Shown here piece by piece: positions 1 to 5,789 of a DNA stretch of 12,478 bases; position 1 is the first letter of the stretch, and every line of letters begins with the position of its first letter. Below the pieces are notes generated by a model. It was not told where the DNA came from. It saw only the letters and a list, made by a program, of their open reading frames with translations, and ran no database searches. Origin of the DNA: Bacteroidales bacterium (GTDB lineage: Bacteria; Bacteroidota; Bacteroidia; Bacteroidales; Muribaculaceae). The translations under genes and the position numbers were made by a program. The stretch covers positions 1 through 12,478 of the forward strand of contig SFLG01000047.1 of the NCBI GenBank assembly GCA_004553485.1, in the 5' to 3' direction.

Positions 1-10
1 TTCATCAGTC

Positions 11-26
11 GTGTAGCTCGCTACAC
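11..26. repeat. Perfect short hairpin downstream of rsmE
   Basis: Seven-base arms GTGTAGC and GCTACAC are separated by two bases, so either strand can fold. It lies about 70 bp past the rsmE stop, on the side where the minus-strand operon transcript would end. No T run follows on the minus strand within the window, so it is not a classical intrinsic terminator. It could stabilise an mRNA 3' end or belong to a dispersed intergenic repeat cut by the window edge. The rest of bases 27-97 contains no gene that I can support. Confidence 0.5.
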
Positions 27-97
27 TCCATCTTCACAAATCAAAATCCATCCCAAAATATGCGACCCTGCGTTAACAGAAATTGGGGGAACGGGCT

Positions 98-820
98 CTA
101 AGAATTTATGCCGGCCAGCTGGCCGACGATGTGGAAGGTGTCCGCCCCGACCAGGGCGGCGGTTTCGGTGCGCAGGCGGTTGTCGCCCAAGGTGACGGGG
201 ACAAAGCCGCTGTTGATGAGCATGGCTATCTCGTCGGGGGTGAAGTCGCCCTCCGGGCCAATCAGGATTGCGGTGTCGCGGCAGGACTGCAGGGTGCGGG
301 CCAGCAGGCGACGCTCGATGGCATCGTCGCAGTAGCCGACAAACTTCTGGCAGCCGTCCGCCAGCGTCGCCACCGCCTTTGCCAGTGGCGTCATGTCGTC
401 GATGACGGGGAGGGTGGCCTTCAGGCTCTGCTTCATTGCCGACACGGCGATGCGGGTGAGGCGTTCGGTCTTTATCTCCTTGCGCTCGGACCGCGCGCAG
501 CGCACGGGCACAAAGCGGTCGATGCCTATCTCGACGAGCTTTTCGAGCATCCACTCCATGCGCTCCATCTGCTTTGTGGGCGCCACCATCACCGTCAGCG
601 AGCCGACCCATACCGGCGGCTCGTCGGCGATGCCGACGATATCGACGGCCGCGCCGCGCGGGTTCTCGTCGGCGAGGCGGCACGTCAGCACATGCCCGCG
701 ACCATCGACGGCCTGCAGCTCGTCGCCGGCCCGCAGGCGCAGCACACGCACGGCGTGACCCGAGTCCGACTCGGGCAGCCGTCCCGTGTCTGCGGCATCC
801 GGAGCGTAAAAGCGTATCAT
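98..820 (-). CDS. rsmE: 16S rRNA (uracil-1498-N3)-methyltransferase RsmE
   Basis: SAM-dependent methyltransferase of the SPOUT (knotted) superfamily that methylates N3 of U1498 in helix 44 of 16S rRNA in the assembled 30S subunit. The 240-aa length matches the family (about 240-250 aa). Visible signatures are HAVRVLR at residues 22-28 in the N-terminal PUA-like domain, EKLVEIG at 93-99, the SAM-binding IGPEGDF at 187-193 and the knot motif LRTETA at 216-221. The ATG at 820 starts directly at the conserved MIRFYAP N-terminus. The stop is TAG. It is the last gene of a five-gene minus-strand run and starts 38 bp after the nucleoside transporter ends. There is no Shine-Dalgarno, as is usual in Bacteroidetes. 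The family assignment is firm; activity is inferred from conservation. Confidence 0.95.
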   Translation of the reverse strand: MIRFYAPDAADTGRLPESDSGHAVRVLRLRAGDELQAVDGRGHVLTCRLADENPRGAAVDIVGIADEPPVWVGSLTVMVAPTKQMERMEWMLEKLVEIGIDRFVPVRCARSERKEIKTERLTRIAVSAMKQSLKATLPVIDDMTPLAKAVATLADGCQKFVGYCDDAIERRLLARTLQSCRDTAILIGPEGDFTPDEIAMLINSGFVPVTLGDNRLRTETAALVGADTFHIVGQLAGINS

Positions 821-858
821 TTCGGCTCAGAAAGGGGTTGAAATCAGTGTTTTGCCGG

Positions 859-2253
859 TTATTTGGCCAGGTCGTTCTCGGGGTCGGCGTAGGTCGAGTC
901 GATGACCTCCTTGCTGACGTGCTCCTTCTTGGTATCCTTGAAGATGAGGCAGAAGAGGACGAATACCACCAGCGCGTAGGCGGCGAAAATCAGCCACGAC
1001 TCGTGCCAGCCGGCCAGGCGTGCCACGGCGTTCGACTTGGGGATGGACTCGACAAGGCGGTTGACAACGAATTCGCCGGCAACGAAGGTGCCAATCGAGG
1101 CGCCGATGCCGTTGGTCATTACCATAAAGAGGCCCTGGGCCGACGAGCGCATCTTGGGATCGACCTGCTGGTCGACGTAGATGCCGCCCGAGACGTTGAA
1201 GAAGTCAAAGGCCACGCCGTAGACTATGCACGAGAGGATGAGGAAGATGACGCCGGGCATGTTGGTGTCGCCGATGCCGAAGAAGCCGAAGCGGAGCACC
1301 CAGGCAAACATTGCCATCATCATCACGCCCTTGATGCCGAAGCGCTTGAGGCAGAAGGGAATCATAAGGATGCAGAGGGCCTCGGAGCACTGCGACAGCG
1401 AAATCAGCGCGGTGGGGTTCTTGGCAAACCAGCCGTCGAGGAAGCCCTGCTTGAACATCTCGATGTTGGAGAAGTTCTCGATGAACGAGGTGCCGTAGCT
1501 GTTTGTAATCTGTAGCGACACACCCAGCAGCATCGAGAAGATGAAGAAGATGGCCATGCGGTAGCCCTTTAACAGCTTGAAGGCGTCGAGTCCGAGGGCC
1601 TGCGACAGCGAGGTGCTCTTGCCCTTGTTGATGGGGCAGTTGGGCATGGTTAGCGCGTATCCGGCCATCAGCAGCGAGAAGACTGCCGAGGTGATGAACT
1701 GCGTGTAGCTCATCTGGATGGTGACGCCGCCTATCGAGACGAAGTTGATCAAGAGCTCGGCGGCGATGAAGCCGACGGTACCAAAGACGCGGATGGGCGG
1801 GAAGTCCTTTTCAGTGTCCAGGCCGTTGCAGTCCAGGGCGTTGAAGGCCACGGCGTTGCTCAGACCGATGGTGGGCATGAAGAAGGCGATGGAGATGACG
1901 TAGAGGGTGAAGATGGTGCCGAAGCTGACTGTTCCGGCCAGCTCCTCGGTGGGCATGCTGACCCAGCCGGCGGGGAGCACCGACATTGCGTATACGCCGG
2001 CGGCGCACATAAACAGGCCCGACAGCAGGTGGCACAGCGACAGAGTCCTCTGTGCGGGGATGAACCGGTCGGCGATGATGCCGATGACTGCCGGCATAAA
2101 GAGTGACACAAGGCCCTGGGCCATGTAGAAGAGGTAGATTTTGTCGCCGAGACCAACATGGCCGAGGAACATACCCATCGAGACCAGGTACGAGCCCCAG
2201 ACAGCGAACTCAAGGAAGCTGAGGACGGCTAAGCGCGGTTTAATCGGATTCAT
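859..2253 (-). CDS. Nucleoside:H+ symporter, NupG-type MFS transporter
   Basis: Inner-membrane major-facilitator transporter of the nucleoside:H+ symporter family (E. coli NupG/XapB type), expected to import nucleosides using the proton gradient. The 464-aa protein has about twelve hydrophobic segments. Family landmarks include the ADRF cytoplasmic loop at 61-64, MPTIGLSNAVAFNAL at 126-140, PPIRVFGTVGFI at 152-163, FFNVSGGIYVDQQ at 351-363 and SAQGLFMVMTNGIG at 371-384. The C-terminus is a short charged cytoplasmic tail. It lies 90 bp after the nuclease-family gene and 38 bp before rsmE, so it is probably co-transcribed with both. I avoid a firm symbol because Bacteroidales carry several paralogues and substrate choice (purine, pyrimidine or xanthosine) cannot be read from sequence. 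The assigned ATG follows an A-rich stretch typical of this phylum. Confidence 0.9.
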   Translation of the reverse strand: MNPIKPRLAVLSFLEFAVWGSYLVSMGMFLGHVGLGDKIYLFYMAQGLVSLFMPAVIGIIADRFIPAQRTLSLCHLLSGLFMCAAGVYAMSVLPAGWVSMPTEELAGTVSFGTIFTLYVISIAFFMPTIGLSNAVAFNALDCNGLDTEKDFPPIRVFGTVGFIAAELLINFVSIGGVTIQMSYTQFITSAVFSLLMAGYALTMPNCPINKGKSTSLSQALGLDAFKLLKGYRMAIFFIFSMLLGVSLQITNSYGTSFIENFSNIEMFKQGFLDGWFAKNPTALISLSQCSEALCILMIPFCLKRFGIKGVMMMAMFAWVLRFGFFGIGDTNMPGVIFLILSCIVYGVAFDFFNVSGGIYVDQQVDPKMRSSAQGLFMVMTNGIGASIGTFVAGEFVVNRLVESIPKSNAVARLAGWHESWLIFAAYALVVFVLFCLIFKDTKKEHVSKEVIDSTYADPENDLAK

Positions 2254-2343
2254 GGTAGAATTTGGTTTTCTGTTATGCTTGATTGATTATTTTGCGGTTT
2301 GGGAAGTGTCTATATGTAATATGTGAAAGCGCGCGACCGGGGT

Positions 2344-3000
2344 TCAGCCGTTCGAGGCGTTTTTGCCGCGGGCGGCGAGGATGGCGCGGATGCGCATGGC
2401 CGACTCGTAGTCGTCGTGCTCGGCGAAGAACTGCATACGGCGCTGCAGCGTCTCGTCGTCGAGGTTCTCCTCGACGCCGTCGGGCAGGTCGACCGTCTCG
2501 GGGTCGGGGGCGACGAGCAGCCCGTCGTCGGCCGTCTCTTCGTCATCGGCGTCCACGTCGTCGTTGTCGGTGGCCGTTGTCACCTCCTCAAGCTCTATGC
2601 CGCACTCGTCGACGATGGCGGGGGTGGTGTATATCGGCGCGCCGGTGCGCATGGCAATGGAAACGGCGTCGCTGGTGCGGGCGTCGAGCACCACCTGCCG
2701 GTCGCCGTCGGTGAAGGTCATCTCGGACGAGTAGATGCCGTCCTCGAAGCGGTAGATGAACACCTCGGTGAGGCGTATCCCGAACGAGCGGGCAAAGGTG
2801 GCGAAGAGGTCGTGCGTCATGGGCCTGGGCGAGTTGACGCCCTCGATGGTGACGGCGATGGACTGCGCCTCGGGCGCGCCTATCACCACGGGGATGCGCA
2901 CGGGCGAGTCGCCGTCGACTGCCAGCAGCAGGGCAAAGGCGCCGCTCTGCATCGGCGAGTAGGAGAGACCCATTACACGGAGTTTTATGCGTTCAGGCAT
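2344..3000 (-). CDS. Bifunctional nuclease (DUF151) domain protein with UVR motif
   Basis: The N-terminal bifunctional nuclease domain spans about residues 1-135, with the family landmarks IGAPEAQSIA (40-49), RPMTHDL (59-65) and LDARTSDA (105-112). A very acidic, probably disordered linker follows (about 140-170). The C-terminus (about 180-212) reads as a UVR motif, the helical pair by which UvrB contacts UvrC and which recurs in Clp and McsA proteins. At 218 aa this is the usual Bacteroidetes architecture of domain plus UVR. Plant and some bacterial homologues are reported to have DNase/RNase activity, but the function in Bacteroidetes is unknown to me. The gene starts 93 bp downstream of mnmA, after an A-rich run ending directly at the ATG. 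A cytoplasmic location is expected because no signal peptide is visible. Confidence 0.88.
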   Translation of the reverse strand: MPERIKLRVMGLSYSPMQSGAFALLLAVDGDSPVRIPVVIGAPEAQSIAVTIEGVNSPRPMTHDLFATFARSFGIRLTEVFIYRFEDGIYSSEMTFTDGDRQVVLDARTSDAVSIAMRTGAPIYTTPAIVDECGIELEEVTTATDNDDVDADDEETADDGLLVAPDPETVDLPDGVEENLDDETLQRRMQFFAEHDDYESAMRIRAILAARGKNASNG

Positions 3001-3093
3001 TTGTTTGCTTTTGTTTTGTTGTTTGTCAGGGAGAGGGGATATCTTGCGGGAGAGGGATTGTCGGAGGGGGTGAGCGAGAGATGGTCTTGGGGG

Positions 3094-4218
3094 TCAGCTG
3101 TCGGCGATGCCGGTGACGGCGCGTCCGGTAATCAGGCCCGAGCCGAGGCAGATGCGGCGGTCGGGGGTGTAGATTACGCCAAACTGTCCCGGAGCGATGC
3201 CCTGCACGCGTTCGGCGCTGTGCAGCACGTATTCGGGACGTCCCGAGCCGTCGAGCTGGTCGTCGAGACGGGTCAGCGTGGCCTCGGTGAACTGCGGCGT
3301 GTGCCGGTTCTTGAAGGTCACGGGCACCGAGCGGCACGGGGCGCCGGCCCAGATGTCGCGGGTTATGAAGTGCATCTCGCTGAGGTGCAGGGTGCGGCCA
3401 TATTGCTTTTCGGTGTCGTAGCCGCGCGACACGTACACCACGTTGTCGTGGATGTTCTTGCGCACCACAAACCACGGGCCGCCGCTGAGGCCCAGGCCCT
3501 TGCGCTGTCCGATGGTGTGGAACCAGTATCCGCGGTGCTCGCCTATCTTGCGCCCGGTCTCTATCTCGATGATGGGGCCGGGACGCTCGCCAAGGTGGCG
3601 GCGGATGAAGTCGTTGTAGTTGATTTTGCCCAGGAAGCAGATGCCCTGCGAGTCTTTGCGCATGGCGTTGGGCATGTGCTCTCGCACCGCTATCTCGCGC
3701 ACCTCGGCTTTGGGCAGGTCGCCGATGGGGAAGGTGAGGTGGCGCAGCTGGTCGTAGGAGATCTGTGCCAGGAAGTCGGTCTGGTCCTTGACGGCGTCGA
3801 CGGCGGTGGCAAGCCATTTCGTGCCGTCGGGGTCGGTGACGGTGGAGGCGTAGTGGCCGGTGGCGGTGAGGTCGAACTCGTGGCCCCAGCGCTGCTCGAA
3901 GAAGCCGAACTTGATGATTTTGTTGCACATCATATCCGGGTTGGGCGTCAGGCCGCGGCGGACGGTGCGCAGGGCGTACTCCATGACGTTCTCCCAGTAT
4001 TCGTCGTGCAGCGACACCACGTCGAAGGGCAGCCCGTAGCGGCGCGCTATCAGGCGGCAGATGTCGATGTCCTCCTCGGCCGAGCAGTCGTTCGAGCCGT
4101 CGTTGACGTCCATGGCGATGCGGATGTAGAACAGGTGCACGTCGTGGCCCTGCTCGACGAGGCGATGTACGGCCACGGCGCTGTCCACGCCTCCGGATAT
4201 TAATGCTGCAATCTTCAT
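3094..4218 (-). CDS. mnmA: tRNA-specific 2-thiouridylase MnmA
   Basis: ATP-dependent enzyme that adds sulfur to C2 of U34 in tRNA-Lys, tRNA-Glu and tRNA-Gln, giving the s2U part of mnm5s2U and so supporting accurate decoding. The 374-aa protein opens with the PP-loop SGGVDS (residues 8-13) that activates U34 by adenylation. Both catalytic cysteines are present: Cys98 in NPDMMCNKIIKFG and Cys194 in KDSQGICFLG, matching the E. coli Cys102/Cys199 pair. The conserved TGHYA (120-124) and KDQTDFL (144-150) are also seen, followed by the C-terminal beta-barrel domains. Bacteroidetes often carry more than one MnmA paralogue, so another may exist elsewhere. It lies 42 bp after the thioredoxin-like gene. 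No damage is apparent. Confidence 0.95.
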   Translation of the reverse strand: MKIAALISGGVDSAVAVHRLVEQGHDVHLFYIRIAMDVNDGSNDCSAEEDIDICRLIARRYGLPFDVVSLHDEYWENVMEYALRTVRRGLTPNPDMMCNKIIKFGFFEQRWGHEFDLTATGHYASTVTDPDGTKWLATAVDAVKDQTDFLAQISYDQLRHLTFPIGDLPKAEVREIAVREHMPNAMRKDSQGICFLGKINYNDFIRRHLGERPGPIIEIETGRKIGEHRGYWFHTIGQRKGLGLSGGPWFVVRKNIHDNVVYVSRGYDTEKQYGRTLHLSEMHFITRDIWAGAPCRSVPVTFKNRHTPQFTEATLTRLDDQLDGSGRPEYVLHSAERVQGIAPGQFGVIYTPDRRICLGSGLITGRAVTGIADS

Positions 4219-4260
4219 TGGGTCAACGGTATGGGTGCTTTTTGTGTGGAGAGTGCGGCC

Positions 4261-5199
4261 TTACCGGGCCTGCTCCTGCTGTTTCTGGGTGCTGCGGGTG
4301 AAGGTGACGCGGAAGGCCTCGATGAGCTCGGTAGCCGACAGGTCCTTGGCCTGGATTTCGCGCGTGTCGCCCAGGATGTAGTAAATTTCGGGCTGGGCCA
4401 TCATCGTGTACAGCGTCTCGGCCTCGGGGGCCTTGCCCACCACCCACGTCTCGGGCAGGTCGGCCGAGGCGGCGGCCCAGTCGGGGTCGTCACCGGTGTA
4501 GACGGCCACCACGGCGGCCTGTTTGCGGCGGATGAGGGTGCTGATGGTGAAGTCGGCGTCGAGGCGCGTCTTGGCGGCGCGACATTCGTCGCAGTCGGGG
4601 TCGTAGAAGAGCAGGATGATGTGGCGCGGGGTCACCTCGGAGAACTTTTTCTTCGAGCCGTCGCGCAGCGTCATCTCAAAGTCGGGGGCGAGCTGTCCCA
4701 GACGGCTGCCGAGCAGCTGCTTGTACTGGTATACAAAGCGTTCCTTCTCGGCGCCCTTGACCTTTTTGTTGAGGGCCACGGCCTCGACGAAGGGGAAGTA
4801 GAGCTCGTCGCTGCGCACCTCGGCGGTGTCGCTGTATGTCCAGCCCTCGGCCATGCGGGCCAGGTCGAGCAGGTTCTGGGGCTTGGCCTTGGCGACCTGT
4901 TTCAGCAGGCCGTCAATCGACATGAACACCGTGTCGGCCGTCGAGTAGGGGACGAAGCCGAAGAAGGTGCCCAGGGTGTGGTTGAGGCGCCCCTGCGACG
5001 AGAACGAGCTTTTGGGGTTGAACGTCTTCCAATAGTTGTCGACAATGTAGTTGCAGCGCTGGGTCAGCGTGGTCAGTCGGTCGGGCGGCGACGGCATCGT
5101 CACCAGCAGGTTGGGGTCGGCGGGCGCGGTCTGCGCTGTCAGCGACAGAGAGCAAGCCGCCGCTATTGTCAGCGCAAATATTTGTATCAGTCGTTTCAT
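4261..5199 (-). CDS. Secreted DUF5106/thioredoxin-like protein
   Basis: The 312-aa protein has an N-terminal signal peptide (about residues 1-22: charged MKR, hydrophobic core, small residues before Gln23) and should be exported to the periplasm. The middle (about 30-165) resembles the all-helical DUF5106 region found before thioredoxin-like domains in Bacteroidetes. Residues 166-310 look like a thioredoxin/redoxin fold: an APDF entry motif at 171-174, then the strand HIILLFYDPDCDEC with a CxxC pair at Cys203 and Cys206 (CDEC). A thiol-disulfide role is inferred; CDEC is not the standard CGPC, so redox potential and partners are open. It is the first well-supported gene of the five-gene run ending in rsmE. 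Its ATG overlaps by ATGA with a repeat-encoded frame in the leader. The family name is from recognition, not a search. Confidence 0.78.
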   Translation of the reverse strand: MKRLIQIFALTIAAACSLSLTAQTAPADPNLLVTMPSPPDRLTTLTQRCNYIVDNYWKTFNPKSSFSSQGRLNHTLGTFFGFVPYSTADTVFMSIDGLLKQVAKAKPQNLLDLARMAEGWTYSDTAEVRSDELYFPFVEAVALNKKVKGAEKERFVYQYKQLLGSRLGQLAPDFEMTLRDGSKKKFSEVTPRHIILLFYDPDCDECRAAKTRLDADFTISTLIRRKQAAVVAVYTGDDPDWAAASADLPETWVVGKAPEAETLYTMMAQPEIYYILGDTREIQAKDLSATELIEAFRVTFTRSTQKQQEQAR

Positions 5200-5396
5200 T
5201 GGTCGTTGTATGGCGTTTCTTGTGAGGGCCGTTGTTTGTTAACAAGTGGGCCGTTGTTTGGTGTTTCTTGTGTGGGCCGTTGTTTGTTAACAAGTGGGCC
5301 GTTGTTTGGCGTTTCTTGTGTGGGCCGTTGTTTGTTAACAAGTGGGCCGTTGTATGGCGTTTCTTGGTTGTCTTTGTTGGTTAAAATAGAGTGCAC
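5196..5396 (-). CDS. Candidate repeat-encoded leader peptide (66 aa)
   Basis: A GTG-initiated frame, with GGAG a few bases upstream, spans the tandem-repeat leader and ends in TGA overlapping the next gene's ATG as ATGA, the geometry used in translational coupling. The peptide has no hydrophobic core and consists mainly of a 16-residue repeat containing NNGPLVNKQRP, because the 48-bp DNA repeat is a multiple of three. Other frames are open over the same repeats for the same reason, which weakens the coding case. It may be a non-functional by-product of the repeats, or a translated leader that delivers ribosomes to the thioredoxin-like gene. The start lies just downstream of the inferred promoter, so only a very short untranslated region would precede it. 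Confidence 0.25.
   Translation of the reverse strand: MHSILTNKDNQETPYNGPLVNKQRPTQETPNNGPLVNKQRPTQETPNNGPLVNKQRPSQETPYNDQ
5212..5366. repeat. 48-bp tandem repeat, three full copies plus a partial
   Basis: Full copies lie at 5212-5259, 5260-5307 and 5308-5355, and an 11-base partial copy follows at 5356-5366. The partial sequence at 5201-5211 also resembles the repeat. Copies differ at only one or two bases each. Each unit contains two half-units of about 24 bp sharing GGGCCGTTGTTTG, and one junction forms the palindrome TTGTTAACAA. The array lies wholly between the inferred promoter and the ATG of the DUF5106/thioredoxin-like gene, so it would be transcribed as 5' leader. Near-identity of copies suggests recent expansion or ongoing slippage. 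Confidence 0.92.
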
Positions 5397-5406
5397 ACTC
5401 CTATTT
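5384..5406. promoter_or_regulatory. Promoter-proximal inverted repeat
   Basis: Arms AAATAG-AGTG and CACT-CTATTT are separated by CA, with one unpaired C. That gives ten base pairs centred just downstream of the inferred minus-strand start site near 5405-5410. On DNA it could be a repressor operator overlapping the start of transcription. In RNA it would be a hairpin at the extreme 5' end of the operon transcript, where it could protect against 5' decay. The sequence does not decide between these. Confidence 0.45.
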
Positions 5407-5413
5407 CAACCTA

Positions 5414-5421
5414 CAAAATTA
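5414..5421 (-). promoter_or_regulatory. Bacteroidetes -7 promoter element for the mnmA-rsmE operon
   Basis: On the minus strand this reads TAATTTTG, an exact match to the TAnnTTTG element recognised by the Bacteroidetes primary sigma factor. It lies in an AT-rich island in otherwise GC-rich DNA and directs transcription towards the DUF5106/thioredoxin-like gene, with a leader of about 205 nt. The base tetrad at the expected -33 spacing does not match TTTG, so the call rests on the -7 element and its position. Confidence 0.5.
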
Positions 5422-5524
5422 ATAAAACTTTTTAGATTATGCCTCCCTCGACGGCCAATAATGCACCGCCGACCGCCGACAGAGAGCCAAAAACAGCCGG
5501 AAAAGGCCCGGTGAAGCGGCCCGC

Positions 5525-5534
5525 GGGGGGGGGG
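5525..5534. repeat. Run of ten G
   Basis: Ten consecutive G lie in the non-coding region between the receptor/lipoprotein operon and the mnmA operon promoter. A second run of nine G lies at 5688-5696. Such runs can vary in length by slippage and are also frequent sites of sequencing error. They are outside any gene. Confidence 0.8.
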
Positions 5535-5553
5535 CGTGGCGGGTGCCGTTACC

Positions 5554-5579
5554 GTTATCGGTCGAGCTCGACCGATAAC
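5554..5579. repeat. Perfect 26-bp palindrome
   Basis: The left half GTTATCGGTCGAG is followed immediately by its exact reverse complement, with no spacer. A further pair, GTGGCGG (5536-5542) and CCGCCAC (5584-5590), flanks it, so the nested symmetric structure covers 5536-5590. It lies about 130 bp upstream of the mnmA-operon promoter and about 120 bp beyond the terminator of the lipoprotein gene. No T run follows on either strand, so it is not an obvious intrinsic terminator. A dimeric-regulator operator, an integration or transposition scar, or a cruciform-forming site are all possible. Confidence 0.85.
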
Positions 5580-5589
5580 AGTGCCGCCA

Positions 5590-5696
5590 CATAGGGCAGG
5601 GCACGGGCACGGAGGGCGGCACGGGCAAGGGCACGGCAAGGGCAGGGCACCGGGCACGGAGGGCGGGGCGGCATGGCCTTTGGTGGCGGGGGGGGG
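5590..5696. repeat. GGGCACGG-type low-complexity repeat with G-quadruplex motif
   Basis: The plus strand is built from imperfect short units of GGGCA, GGGCACGG and GGGCGG. A 15-base word, GGGCACGGAGGGCGG, occurs exactly twice, at 5605-5619 and 5652-5666. Four GGG tracts at 5594-5616 with loops of 2, 3 and 6 bases fit the G3N1-7 rule for an intramolecular G-quadruplex on the plus strand. The minus-strand transcript of the upstream operon would be C-rich here if the terminator leaked. No coding signal is supported. Confidence 0.7.
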
Positions 5697-5697
5697 C

Positions 5698-5735
5698 GGA
5701 AAAAAGGCCGTGCCCGGGGTGGGCACGGCCTTGGT
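5698..5735 (-). terminator. Intrinsic terminator of the receptor/lipoprotein operon
   Basis: A perfect 12-bp stem (AAGGCCGTGCCC with GGGCACGGCCTT, 5704-5732) with a five-base loop is followed on the minus strand by a T tract covering 5700-5705. It lies 58 bp past the TAA of the lipoprotein gene, where the operon should end. The T tract is short and partly used in the stem, but the stem is very stable. Confidence 0.85.
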
Positions 5736-5789
5736 GGGGGTTATCGGGGCAGGCGGCCGTGGGGGCCGCGTGCCGGGGTGCGGTGGGGG

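Noticed and set aside
83..841. Long plus-strand open frame antisense to rsmE
   Set aside because: Its product is low in complexity (Ala, Gly, Val, His rich) and mirrors the codon bias of a confidently assigned rsmE on the other strand.
2254..2343. Internal promoter before the nucleoside transporter
   Set aside because: This gap is AT-rich, but no minus-strand TAnnTTTG is present; a partial TATTTTG word is on the wrong strand.
2323..4203. 626-codon plus-strand frame across the nuclease-family gene and mnmA
   Set aside because: It spans two well-conserved minus-strand genes and the gap between them. The Val/Gly/Ala/His-rich product has no recognisable domain, which is typical of an antisense shadow in GC-rich DNA.
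5212..5366. CRISPR array
   Set aside because: The units are contiguous near-identical tandem copies with no unique spacers, and no cas genes are nearby.
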